From: Chryseobacterium vaccae
GTDB lineage: Bacteria > Bacteroidota > Bacteroidia > Flavobacteriales > Weeksellaceae
Assembly (NCBI RefSeq): GCF_009602705.1
Contig: NZ_VSWH01000001.1
Location: forward strand, 2,852,001-2,916,000
Direction of reading: 5' to 3'
Length of the DNA stretch: 64,000 bases
The translations under genes and the position numbers were made by a program. Shown one piece after another: positions 1-8,276 of the stretch (within the stretch, counting starts at the first letter, position 1; every line of letters begins with the position of its first letter). Below the pieces are notes generated by a model. The model had not been told where the DNA came from, did not search any database, and saw nothing but the letters and a program-made list of their open reading frames with translations.

Positions 1-1
1 C

Positions 2-112
2 CTCTCTTTAGTGGGAGAACTGAAAGGACCAGATGTTCCGGACATTCTGGAAACCCTTGGAAAAGAGGAAAGTATCTCCAGAATAAACAATGCTATCAAT
101 AATTTTAAATAG
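2..112 (+). CDS. C-terminal end of an unidentified protein (partial)
   Basis: An open frame enters from the left edge and ends at a TAG at 110-112. The visible 36 residues are hydrophilic, include the segment GPDVPDILETLGKEES, and end in NNAINNFK. There is too little sequence to name the family, and no transmembrane segment is visible. The gene is co-oriented with accA and ends 48 bases before the accA ATG. Because accA has its own -7 element in the gap, the two need not be one operon. Confidence 0.5.
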   Translation, partial: LSLVGELKGPDVPDILETLGKEESISRINNAINNFK

Positions 113-129
113 GTTCCCATAATTTTTCA

Positions 130-137
130 TAAATTTG
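130..137 (+). promoter_or_regulatory. -7 promoter element of accA
   Basis: TAAATTTG matches the Bacteroidota -7 consensus TAnnTTTG exactly and lies 23 bases before the accA ATG. No clear -33 TTG at standard spacing is seen. Confidence 0.5.
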
Positions 138-160
138 AAAGATTTAATTTACTTCAAGAA

Positions 161-1117
161 ATGGAATATTTAAGTTTCGAACTTCCTATCAAAGAACTAA
201 TGGATCAACTTCAGACTTGTTCTTTAGTAGGAGAAGAAAGTGGTGTTGATGTAAAATTAGCATGCAGCCAGATTGAGGATAAGATTTTAGAAAAGAAAAA
301 AGAAATCTACAGCAACCTCACTCCATGGCAGAGAGTACAAATGTCCCGTCACCCGGATCGTCCATACGCATTGGACTATATCAAGGGAATGACAGACAAA
401 GGCAGCTTCTTAGAACTTCACGGAGACAGAAATTTCGCTGATGACCCTGCAATGGTTGGCGGTTTAGCTACTCTTGACGGTCAGAAAGTAATGATCATAG
501 GAACCCAGAAAGGAAGAACGACCAAAGAAAGACAGCACAGAAGATTCGGGATGCCGAATCCGGAAGGATACAGAAAAGCTTTACGTTTGATGAAGCTTGC
601 TGAGAAATTCAATATCCCTGTCATTACTTTAGTGGATACCCCAGGGGCTTACCCAGGATTAGAAGCTGAAGAAAGAGGCCAGGGAGAAGCTATTGCCAGA
701 AACATTTTTGAAATGGTACAGCTTAAAACTCCGATCTTCACTTATATTATTGGAGAAGGAGCCAGTGGCGGTGCATTAGGAATTGGCGTAGGAAATAAAG
801 TATATATGTTGGAAAATACGTGGTATACAGTAATTGCTCCGGAAAGCTGCTCGTCTATTTTATGGAGAAACTGGGACCACAAGGAAGATGCAGCCAATGC
901 ACTGAACCTTACTCCTGCAGATGCTTTAAGAGAAAAGTTTATTGACGGAATCATTGAGGAACCGCTTGGAGGTGCTCATTATGACCCTGAAACCACTTAT
1001 TTAAACCTGAAAAATTCTATTTTACAGAATATCAAAGCTTTTTCCAAATTCACAGGACAGGAGCTTGAAACCCAGAGACAAGAGAAATTCATTGCGATGG
1101 GACAGTTTAAAGGATAA
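161..1117 (+). CDS. accA: Acetyl-CoA carboxylase carboxyltransferase subunit alpha
   Basis: This is the alpha half of the carboxyltransferase of acetyl-CoA carboxylase, which with AccD moves CO2 from biotinyl-BCCP to acetyl-CoA to make malonyl-CoA, the first committed step of fatty acid synthesis in the cytoplasm. The 318 residues match the usual length. The N-terminus is the helical region typical of AccA. The crotonase-fold core carries [17 protein letters not shown] and then [15 protein letters not shown], whose glycine pairs form the oxyanion hole, followed by [11 protein letters not shown]. The ATG at 161 follows a consensus -7 element. AccD is not in the window, as is normal when the subunits are encoded apart. 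The gene ends in a strong hairpin. Confidence 0.97.
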   Translation: MEYLSFELPIKELMDQLQTCSLVGEESGVDVKLACSQIEDKILEKKKEIYSNLTPWQRVQMSRHPDRPYALDYIKGMTDKGSFLELHGDRNFADDPAMVGGLATLDGQKVMIIGTQKGRTTKERQHRRFGMPNPEGYRKALRLMKLAEKFNIPVITLVDTPGAYPGLEAEERGQGEAIARNIFEMVQLKTPIFTYIIGEGASGGALGIGVGNKVYMLENTWYTVIAPESCSSILWRNWDHKEDAANALNLTPADALREKFIDGIIEEPLGGAHYDPETTYLNLKNSILQNIKAFSKFTGQELETQRQEKFIAMGQFKG

Positions 1118-1123
1118 AAAAAC

Positions 1124-1155
1124 AAAACGGTTAAGAAAAATTTCTTAACCGTTTT
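1124..1155. terminator. Bidirectional terminator between accA and the DUF6759-like gene
   Basis: A perfect 15-base stem (1124-1138 with 1141-1155, core CGGTTAAGAAA) has A-runs on the left and T-runs on the right. It lies between convergent genes, so it can stop both transcripts. Confidence 0.85.
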
Positions 1156-1185
1156 TACTTTAGTTTTCTTCTTATTAATTTATTT

Positions 1186-1902
1186 CTATTCTGCTATATT
1201 CAGTACCAGCTCAATATCCTGAGTAATTTTTTTCGAAGAAGAATATTTCGCATCGCAGATGGACGTACTCAGTACATATTCTCCTTTATCAATCAGGATA
1301 AAATTCTGTCCTTTGGCCGGAACATTCATGCTGTACGCTTTTTTCCCATTGATCTTTATGACCAGTGGACAGCTGGATTTATTTCTGATATTTACATAAG
1401 CTTCATTTTTTCCCGCATCATTATTAAAAAGATGGGTAAGCATGGCAGCTGTTCTTTTAGCTTCATCACTTGGTTCAGATTTACTTGATCCTGCACTTTT
1501 CAATGATCCTGCAGAGGCATAGTTTACGGTTCTTTCAGTTTTTGCAGGTGAAGAAGTATTGGATGCTAATGTTTTTCCGCTTTTTACTTCGGTATTTTTA
1601 GCACTATTTTCTGTTTTTTCTCTTCCCACCGCCATAATAGCAGGTTTCGTTTCCGAAGATGAATTATCTGCAAGAATGATCTCCACCAATTTTCTTTTAA
1701 AGAAATCGGTTCTGGCATGTCCGGGATTCTGTTTAAGGAAACCTGCAATTATTCTCGGCTCTTTTGACGTTTCAGCTTCCTGTTCCGTATAGATGATCAC
1801 CGTTTCTTTTTCCACAACCGCTTTAGATTTCGTTTTTTTCTTTTTTTGCGAGAAACCTAAGGTAAAAATGCATAGAAATATGAGTAGAAAGATTTTTTTC
1901 AT
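1186..1902 (-). CDS. Secreted DUF6759-like protein, paralogue 1
   Basis: A 238-residue protein with a signal peptide (MKKIFLLIFLCIFTLGFSQ) followed by a lysine-rich stretch. The last ~90 residues (from about AAMLTHLFNNDAGKNEA) share a domain with the proteins at 16198-16971, 17971-18672 and 18678-19121. Shared features are a short helix ending in LFNND/MFDED, a strand with NKSSC, a VPAKGQNFILIDKGEY segment and a second conserved cysteine (SICDAKYSS). The two cysteines could form a disulphide after export. I associate this with DUF6759 from memory, so the label is tentative and the function unknown. The middle (about residues 90-150) is low-complexity and rich in Ser, Ala and Lys. It lies 14 kb from its paralogues and on the opposite strand. 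Confidence 0.75.
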   Translation of the reverse strand: MKKIFLLIFLCIFTLGFSQKKKKTKSKAVVEKETVIIYTEQEAETSKEPRIIAGFLKQNPGHARTDFFKRKLVEIILADNSSSETKPAIMAVGREKTENSAKNTEVKSGKTLASNTSSPAKTERTVNYASAGSLKSAGSSKSEPSDEAKRTAAMLTHLFNNDAGKNEAYVNIRNKSSCPLVIKINGKKAYSMNVPAKGQNFILIDKGEYVLSTSICDAKYSSSKKITQDIELVLNIAE

Positions 1903-1977
1903 TAATCAAGGCTTTAAAATAGTATTAAATATATCAATAACGTGAAAAGTCATTTTTTAGTTTATCATTAAAATTAT

Positions 1978-1985
1978 TATCTTTG
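1978..1985 (+). promoter_or_regulatory. -7 promoter element of tsf
   Basis: TATCTTTG fits TAnnTTTG and lies 60 bases before the tsf ATG, leaving an AT-rich leader of about 50 bases. Confidence 0.5.
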
Positions 1986-2045
1986 CACTGCTTTAAAATT
2001 AAGCTAAAAATTAATACTAATCTTAAATAAAAAATAATAGATATT

Positions 2046-2873
2046 ATGTCTTATACACCAGTTGCTGCAGACGTAGCGAAATTAAGAAACCAAACAGGTG
2101 CAGGTATGATGGACTGCAAGAAAGCTCTAGTTGAAGCTGAAGGAGACTTCGAAAAAGCTGTAGATATCCTTAGAAAAAAAGGACAGAAAGTAGCTGCTAA
2201 CAGAGCTGACAGAGAGTCTTCTGAAGGTGCTGTAATCGCAAGAGTAAACGAAGACAACACTTTAGGTGCTGTTATTTCTTTAAACTGCGAAACTGACTTC
2301 GTTGCTAAAAACGAAGCGTTCATCGAGCTTGCTTACGAATTAGCTGAAATGGCTATTTTCGCGGCTACTAAAGAAGAGCTTTTAGCTACAGATTTCCACG
2401 GTCTTACTGTTGCTGAGAAATTAATTGAGCAAACAGGTGTTATTGGTGAGAAAATCGAGATCGGAACTTTCGAAAGAATCGAAGGACCATTCTTAGGTGC
2501 TTACATCCACGCTGGAAACAAAATTGCTGCAATCACTTCTCTTTCTGCAAAAGTAGACGGAGCTGACGAAGCTGCTAAAGCTGTTTCTATGCAGATTGCT
2601 GCCATGAACCCAATCGCTTTGGATGAAAATGCTGTTTCTCAGGAAACTATTGACAAGGAATTAGAAATCGAAAGACATAAACTTGTTGAAGAAGGTAAGC
2701 CTGAAAACATTATCGATAACATCCTAAAAGGTAAAATGCAGAGATTCTACAAAGACAATACTTTGGTACACCAGGATTTCATTAAAGATCCAAGTATCTC
2801 AGTTGCTGATTATGTAAAATCTGTAAACGGAGACCTTAAAGTAACTGGATTCGTAAGAGTAAGCTTAGCTTAA
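2046..2873 (+). CDS. tsf: Translation elongation factor Ts
   Basis: EF-Ts exchanges GDP for GTP on EF-Tu in the cytoplasm. The N-terminal UBA-like domain shows VAKLRNQTGAGMMDCKKAL, and the core has the diagnostic CETDFVAKNEAF motif. The 275-residue length is normal. Codon use is strongly biased (AAAGCTGCTAAA-type runs), as in highly expressed genes. In most bacteria tsf directly follows rpsB. Here rpsB ends at 19254 on the other strand, about 17 kb away, and tsf has its own promoter and terminator. Confidence 0.97.
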   Translation: MSYTPVAADVAKLRNQTGAGMMDCKKALVEAEGDFEKAVDILRKKGQKVAANRADRESSEGAVIARVNEDNTLGAVISLNCETDFVAKNEAFIELAYELAEMAIFAATKEELLATDFHGLTVAEKLIEQTGVIGEKIEIGTFERIEGPFLGAYIHAGNKIAAITSLSAKVDGADEAAKAVSMQIAAMNPIALDENAVSQETIDKELEIERHKLVEEGKPENIIDNILKGKMQRFYKDNTLVHQDFIKDPSISVADYVKSVNGDLKVTGFVRVSLA

Positions 2874-2897
2874 TTCATCTTATTCAGAAAAACATAT

Positions 2898-2929
2898 GCC
2901 CCGGAGCTCATTGCTTCGGGGCTTTTTTA
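2898..2929 (+). terminator. tsf terminator
   Basis: A 9-bp stem with one G-T pair (GCCCCGGAG with CTTCGGGGC) is followed by TTTTTT. It starts 24 bases after the tsf stop codon. Confidence 0.85.
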
Positions 2930-2975
2930 TATTTAATCGTAGATTAATTGCATAGAATATTAGACTCCTCTGATA

Positions 2976-2987
2976 GGGCTAAAGCCC
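2976..2987. repeat. GGCTAAAGCC-type palindromic intergenic repeat
   Basis: The palindrome GGGCTAAAGCCC is followed by ATTCTATTGAATATTG. A related pair occurs at 56381-56428 with a similar flank, suggesting a short dispersed repeat. Confidence 0.45.
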
Positions 2988-3127
2988 ATTCTATTGAATA
3001 TTGATGTCTTTTTAATTATTTATAGCTATAAAAAATTTATGGAGGTTGATCTTTATAACGTCCTCCTTTTTTCTCTTAATTTCAAACCTACCTCTTTCGG
3101 GGTATTTTTTTTACCGGTGTGAAGGCG

Positions 3128-3135
3128 TAGATTTG
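3128..3135 (+). promoter_or_regulatory. -7 promoter element before the 3152 gene
   Basis: TAGATTTG fits TAnnTTTG and lies 16 bases before the ATG at 3152. Confidence 0.4.
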
Positions 3136-3151
3136 CTATAAACAGCCAGAC

Positions 3152-3646
3152 ATGAAATATCTTATCCATCGATATATCCTAATACTGTCTATTTTAACGG
3201 GATCATTCTTCTTTTCCCAGAAAGCTGCCACAGTACAAATCCTGAATCTTTACCTGAAGAAAGATCTAAAATTGCAGTTAAAGTCCAATCGTTTTGAAGA
3301 TACTTTAAAAATAATTGCTCCCTATCAACTACATAACGGCATTTTATCTATAGAAATAGAAACGAACGGAAGCTTTCATTATATAGAAAAGCAGGAAGTT
3401 CTTCTTTCTGAAATCACCGGAGTGGCCAAGGATATTAATGTCGTATTTAAAACCCGGCAGGACGCAGTAAAGACAATACGACATTATACCGGAAAGAATA
3501 AGGACATCCCGGGATATGAGAATACGGGAAGTATGTTCTTCACAGGAATAAGACAGACCCTGAAAAATGAATATCTTGGCAAAGCTCTGTTGAAAGCTTT
3601 TGCAAATGATGGCTACACCATCAGCATCCTTCACTGGTATGATTAA
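3152..3646 (+). CDS. Secreted protein of unknown function
   Basis: A 164-residue protein with an N-terminal signal peptide (ILILSILTGSFFFSQ, cleavage probably after SQ or nearby). The mature part is a mix of charged strands and I do not recognise a family. It contains no cysteine, metal motif or further membrane segment. The ATG is 16 bases after a consensus -7 element. A lipoprotein gene follows after 23 bases on the same strand, so the two are probably co-transcribed. Confidence 0.7.
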   Translation: MKYLIHRYILILSILTGSFFFSQKAATVQILNLYLKKDLKLQLKSNRFEDTLKIIAPYQLHNGILSIEIETNGSFHYIEKQEVLLSEITGVAKDINVVFKTRQDAVKTIRHYTGKNKDIPGYENTGSMFFTGIRQTLKNEYLGKALLKAFANDGYTISILHWYD

Positions 3647-3669
3647 ATAACCAACAAATAAAATAAATC

Positions 3670-4098
3670 ATGAAAATCACCCCCTCTTTTATTGTACTGC
3701 TGTTATGTCTTTTATTTACAGCTTGTCAACCTTCAGGAACTCCTGACAATTTTCTCCTGATGGATCAAAACATTCAGCTACCGGAAGGTTTTTCTAATGC
3801 TGTGGAAAAGAAATACAGTGTTCAGAAGAATATTGATAATACCGGAGCTGTATGTACGTTTGATGTTACTACCTTAGAAAAAGCGCCTTCTAATTTTGTA
3901 GTGAAAAACATTAAGATCACATTAAACAAAGGAGCACAAAATATTAAATTTAAAGCCTTGGTACACGCTCAAAACTTAAATCTTGGTACAAAAAAGGCAT
4001 ATAACACCTATTGTACAGTAGAAATAAAAAATGAAAAATCCGGTAACGTCATCAAAATTTATGTTGTCACAGCCCAAGGAAAAGTCAATGTGCTGTAA
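3670..4098 (+). CDS. Small lipoprotein of unknown function
   Basis: A 142-residue protein starting with a lipoprotein signal peptide and lipobox (LLFTAC, acylated Cys at residue 19). The mature part has a cysteine in AVCTFDV and another in YNTYCTVEI. These could pair in the periplasm. No known domain is recognised. The gene follows the secreted protein at 3152-3646 by 23 bases and precedes the zinc-ribbon gene at 4161 by 62 bases. Confidence 0.75.
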   Translation: MKITPSFIVLLLCLLFTACQPSGTPDNFLLMDQNIQLPEGFSNAVEKKYSVQKNIDNTGAVCTFDVTTLEKAPSNFVVKNIKITLNKGAQNIKFKALVHAQNLNLGTKKAYNTYCTVEIKNEKSGNVIKIYVVTAQGKVNVL

Positions 4099-4160
4099 TC
4101 ACCGGTAAAAAATAATAGTCCCATCAGGATTAATTCAAAATCCATTATATTCCACAAAAA

Positions 4161-4610
4161 ATGTCTGATAAAACCCGTTTCACCGATCAGAATAAAACAA
4201 TTTCCGATTTCTATGATGAAGTCTGGGTAGTCTGCCCCGTTTGTGAGCAGAAAGCATTGGCCAAAACTGAGAAGGAACAGAAAAAAGCAAGATTGTACTG
4301 TCCCGGTTGTGGTTATAACAAAGAAACCACCATGGAATCTTGCATTTTCGGATACAAAACACTCATTATAAGAGCCGCTCATGTTTACTTTGGAGCAGAG
4401 CTCTGGCTTCAGCATTCTTTTAAAGATGATGTATTCTGTGCTTATAACGGCAGCCATCTGGAATACTTGGAAAAGTATATTGCGGCTGATCTCCGGGAAC
4501 ATAAAGACCGTACTCATTTTACACTTCTTGAAAAACTTCCCAAGTTTTATCATGAAGCTAAAAACCGGAAATCACTTTTAGCGATCATAGGAAAACTGAA
4601 GAAAAAATAA
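4161..4610 (+). CDS. Cytoplasmic zinc-ribbon protein
   Basis: A 149-residue protein without a signal peptide. Near the N-terminus two CxxC pairs, CPVC (about residues 25-28) and CPGC (about 47-50), form a classic zinc ribbon, like the TFIIB-type ribbons. The C-terminal two thirds contain RAAHVYFGAELWLQ and end in a lysine-rich tail, which may contact nucleic acid. Its partner and role are not evident from the neighbours. A terminator follows at 4678. Confidence 0.75.
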   Translation: MSDKTRFTDQNKTISDFYDEVWVVCPVCEQKALAKTEKEQKKARLYCPGCGYNKETTMESCIFGYKTLIIRAAHVYFGAELWLQHSFKDDVFCAYNGSHLEYLEKYIAADLREHKDRTHFTLLEKLPKFYHEAKNRKSLLAIIGKLKKK

Positions 4611-4677
4611 GGCGATAAATAGGAAGCAAGAATGCACGATTTGCCGTCAACCTAGAAAGTATGCTATTAATCAATTG

Positions 4678-4707
4678 AAAGAGCCCTGAAAATGGGTTCT
4701 TTTTTTA
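4678..4707 (+). terminator. Terminator after the zinc-ribbon gene
   Basis: The stem AAAGAGCCC pairs with GGGTTCTTT (one G-T pair) around a 7-base loop, followed by a T-run. Confidence 0.75.
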
Positions 4708-4833
4708 TTGTTCATCACCGAAGAAAGATTTATTGGTGTTAACAAAATATGACGTAAATTTTAAATATTCGACAATCCATCAATAAAGATCAATTGTTTA
4801 ATTTTTTTCTATAAAAAATTGATTATTAATGCT

Positions 4834-4841
4834 TAAATTTG
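4834..4841 (+). promoter_or_regulatory. -7 promoter element of the first IgGFc-binding-type gene
   Basis: TAAATTTG lies 18 bases before the ATG at 4860. The same octamer precedes the third paralogue at 11376. Confidence 0.5.
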
Positions 4842-4859
4842 CGGCCCTTATAGTAACGC

Positions 4860-7800
4860 ATGAAAAAATTTCTACTCGCTTTTTGTACATTTTTCTGTTT
4901 ATTAGTCAATGCACAATTAGATACAGAGCACTGGTTTGCTCCTATGTCCGCAAGTTCTCTTCAGGGAACTCCAAAATGTTATTTATATCTGTCTACCAAT
5001 GAAGTTACACCTTTCCAGGTTCAGGTTTATAATAACAACACTGTATTTTCTACCGTACAGGTAAGCAAAGGAAATCCGGTCCAGGTAACGGTTCCTTATC
5101 AATACATGATTTCCTCTACCCTGTCTAACCTTTTTACATCCAATTCTATGGGACTGTATGTAAAAGGAAACAAAAAATTCTTTGCCAATTTCAGGTTTAC
5201 GGTTCCTAATCAGGCTGAAATTATTACATCAAAAGGGCTAGCGGGTATCGGAAAAAACTTTTTCGTAGGAACAGCTCCTGTTACTTCAGCAAAAGAACAC
5301 GTTAACTCAACGGTGGGAATTACTGCTACAGAAGACAATACTACAGTGACTTTATCAGGATACAACCCTGGTGTTGTTTTCTCTGACGGTGTTTCGGCTG
5401 CTTCAAGAACCTTTACTCTTAACAAGGGTAAATCATATATTATTGAAGCTAAAAGTACACTCTCCACAGCCAATTTAAGAGGGCTGATCGGAGCAAAGAT
5501 CACAGCAACAAAACCGATCTCTGTAACGAACGGGAATTTCAATAGCATCTATACTACTCAGAACAGTACGAATGTTGATGTACTGATGGATCAGGCTGTT
5601 CCGGTAGAAAGATTAGGTAAAGATTTTGTACTGGTAAAAGGAAACGGGCCGGCCGCCTCCGGAATGGAAGCCGCATTGGTCATCGGTACGGTAAACGGAA
5701 CTGTCCTTACCATCAACGGAAACCCTGGTAACACCGTTACCCTGAACGCCGGAGAACACCGAATTATCCCGGGAACCAACTACAGCACCCAGGGAAATAA
5801 TATGAGCATTTCCTCCAATAACAATGTTTATGTCTATCAGCTTCTTGCAGGAACTTCAGGAAATACTGTTTATGCAACAGGAGGAATGAACTTTATCCCG
5901 CCACTAAGCTGTTTTCTTCCTAAAGAGATCAATGAAATAGGGTTTATCAACAGAATTGGTGTTGATTATTTTGATACCAAACTTAATATCATTACGCAGG
6001 CAGGTGCAACAGTCGCCTTTAACGGAGCTACTCCTGCAGCTTCTACCGGTCCCTATCCTGTAGCCGGAAATGCGAACTGGGTAACTTATTCTATACCGTA
6101 TGTTTCAAACACGATAACGGTAACTTCTACAAAACCTGTTACTGCAGGTATCGCAGCAGGAGACGGAGCCGTAGGATATGGAGGTTATTTTGCCGGATTC
6201 TCTTCAGTACCAGCGATTACCAAAACCGGAGACTGTTACACCGGGGTTCGTCTTGAAGTAGACAGCAGCTATGATTCTTACCAATGGTATTTTAATGGAA
6301 ATCCTATTAACGGAGCCACCACATACTTTATTAATCCTGAGCTATACGGAGCAGGAACCTATACCTGTTACATCACAAAGAACAACTGTGAATCCAGAAT
6401 GACTTATGAGTATGAATATACTTTATGTCCGCCCATCTCAACCACAATATATGATATCGGTTCGTGTAATACGAAAGTGATTACGCCTGTATTTACCAAC
6501 TCAACTCAGACCATTAATCCTTCCCAAACCAGCATCATCGTACAGCCAACCAATGGAACTGTAGCTATAAATCCGGCTAACGGACAGATTACATACACTC
6601 CTAATCCGGGTCTTACAGCTGATGCAACGGATACATTCACCTATTATATCTCAGGAAACGGAAATCCTGCTGATTTTGAATATTTCAAAGTCAACATGAA
6701 TATTGATGTTCTTCAGACGCAAAATGCTACGATGTCATCCTGTGCGGGAGCTACCGGAAACGGGACTTATAATCTTACAACGGCTGTTGTTACTCCGGAT
6801 ACAGGTACTACAGCAACGTATTTTACCAATGCTAACTTAACAGGTCAGATTACTATTCCTACGACTTATACAGGTCCTGCGGGAACAATCTACGTTAATG
6901 TTACATCTTCATTCGGGTGTAGCAAAACAGCACAAATCACTTTAACTCAAAATCTTTCCCCTAATATCAATACAGCCAATTTCAACGCGAATTTCTGTGA
7001 TGATGATTTTGATGGGATCATTAATGTTAATTTCAATAACGTAACTCCTCAGATTGTAGCTAATTCTGCCAATTTCACTGTAAAATATTACCTTACCCAG
7101 GCTGATGCTACCGCAGGAAACAATAATAACCTTCCTTCGAACTGGACATACACTGCCAATACAACGGTATATGTAAGGGTATTTTCCAATGTAAGCGACT
7201 GCCCTTCAGCTTTTGGACAGATCAATTTTACGATAGGAGCCAAAATTCCACTGATCACAGCAAACGCAGTGGCTGATATCTGTGATAATGATCTTAGCGG
7301 ATCGGAAGCAGTTAACCTTAATGACTATAAGAACCTGTTTACTCTGGATCCTAATATTGTTCTGTCATTCCATTCTACACTGGCCAATGCTCAGGCAGGA
7401 ACGAACGCTATTTCTCCAAATCAGAATATTACGTCTGTACATACTTTCTATGTAAGATTTCAAAGTACTACAGGATGTCCCAATACCGGTACACTGAAGC
7501 TTACTTTAAAAACCCCTAAAAAATCTGAAACACTGCACGATCAGGTGGTATGTTCTAATGATAAAGCAATCCTGAATCCAGGTCCCGGATTTACGTCTTA
7601 TCTATGGAGCACTGGTGCCACTACTCCAACCATTACGGTAGGAGCAGGAAACTATTATGTAGATCTTGGATTCAACGGATGTGTATACCGCCAGTATGTA
7701 AAAGTAACAACAGCACAGGCTCCTACCATTACCAGAATAGACCTGGCGGGGTCTACGGCAACAGTATATGTAACCGGAGGTACACCTCCTTATCAGTATT

Positions 7801-8195
7801 CCCTTGATGGATTCAACTACCAGCCTTCTAATGTTTTCATGAACTTGTCAAGAGGAATTCATAAAGTATATGTGCTGGGAGCAGACGGATGTCTTCCTGT
7901 TTCTAAAGAATTTTTAGTGATCAACCTTGTGAATACCATCACTCCGAACGGAGACGGAATTAATGATGTTCTTAACTATTCTGAGCTGAAAATAAAAGAT
8001 AATGTAAGCATAGAAGTAGCTGACCGCTATGGTGCTTCTGTTTACCGTTCGGCAGACAAAAATTATATTTGGGACGGAAAAGTGAGCGGACGCAGTATTC
8101 CTACGGGAACTTACTGGTATGTAATACGATGGACAGAACCTGATACTAAATTATCAGTTTCCTATTCCGGATGGCTTTTAATTAAAAATCGATGA
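4860..8195 (+). CDS. Large T9SS type B surface protein with IgGFc-binding-type N-domain, copy 1
   Basis: An 1111-residue exported protein with a signal peptide of about 19 residues ending at NAQ. The N-terminal ~420 residues match the IgGFc-binding family as I know it, with TEHWFAPM at the mature start, ATEDNTTVTLSGY, NKGKSYIIEA, KPISVTNGNFN and DQAVPVERLGKDFVLVKGNG. An Ig-like segment (YDSYQWYFNG) and several repeat modules follow, each with paired cysteines such as NFCDDDFDGIINV and DICDNDLSGSEAV. A YLWSTGATTPTITV module precedes the end. The last ~85 residues (NTITPNGDGINDVL to SYSGWLLIKNR) are the gliding-motility or T9SS type B sorting domain, so it should cross the outer membrane by T9SS. 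The role is probably adhesion. Immunoglobulin binding is not implied. Confidence 0.88.
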   Translation: MKKFLLAFCTFFCLLVNAQLDTEHWFAPMSASSLQGTPKCYLYLSTNEVTPFQVQVYNNNTVFSTVQVSKGNPVQVTVPYQYMISSTLSNLFTSNSMGLYVKGNKKFFANFRFTVPNQAEIITSKGLAGIGKNFFVGTAPVTSAKEHVNSTVGITATEDNTTVTLSGYNPGVVFSDGVSAASRTFTLNKGKSYIIEAKSTLSTANLRGLIGAKITATKPISVTNGNFNSIYTTQNSTNVDVLMDQAVPVERLGKDFVLVKGNGPAASGMEAALVIGTVNGTVLTINGNPGNTVTLNAGEHRIIPGTNYSTQGNNMSISSNNNVYVYQLLAGTSGNTVYATGGMNFIPPLSCFLPKEINEIGFINRIGVDYFDTKLNIITQAGATVAFNGATPAASTGPYPVAGNANWVTYSIPYVSNTITVTSTKPVTAGIAAGDGAVGYGGYFAGFSSVPAITKTGDCYTGVRLEVDSSYDSYQWYFNGNPINGATTYFINPELYGAGTYTCYITKNNCESRMTYEYEYTLCPPISTTIYDIGSCNTKVITPVFTNSTQTINPSQTSIIVQPTNGTVAINPANGQITYTPNPGLTADATDTFTYYISGNGNPADFEYFKVNMNIDVLQTQNATMSSCAGATGNGTYNLTTAVVTPDTGTTATYFTNANLTGQITIPTTYTGPAGTIYVNVTSSFGCSKTAQITLTQNLSPNINTANFNANFCDDDFDGIINVNFNNVTPQIVANSANFTVKYYLTQADATAGNNNNLPSNWTYTANTTVYVRVFSNVSDCPSAFGQINFTIGAKIPLITANAVADICDNDLSGSEAVNLNDYKNLFTLDPNIVLSFHSTLANAQAGTNAISPNQNITSVHTFYVRFQSTTGCPNTGTLKLTLKTPKKSETLHDQVVCSNDKAILNPGPGFTSYLWSTGATTPTITVGAGNYYVDLGFNGCVYRQYVKVTTAQAPTITRIDLAGSTATVYVTGGTPPYQYSLDGFNYQPSNVFMNLSRGIHKVYVLGADGCLPVSKEFLVINLVNTITPNGDGINDVLNYSELKIKDNVSIEVADRYGASVYRSADKNYIWDGKVSGRSIPTGTYWYVIRWTEPDTKLSVSYSGWLLIKNR

Positions 8196-8246
8196 TAAAA
8201 ATTAACTTTTATTTACATTTCATTAACACTATTTGAAATATTATTT

Positions 8247-8254
8247 TAATTTTG
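8247..8254 (+). promoter_or_regulatory. -7 promoter element of the second IgGFc-binding-type gene
   Basis: TAATTTTG fits TAnnTTTG and lies 22 bases before the ATG at 8277, so this copy can be transcribed on its own. Confidence 0.5.
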
Positions 8255-8276
8255 TAGAAATCCTAATCCCATACAC

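Noticed and set aside
2051..2323. 90-codon frame on the - strand opposite tsf
   Set aside because: Mirror frame caused by the strong codon bias of tsf; no independent evidence.
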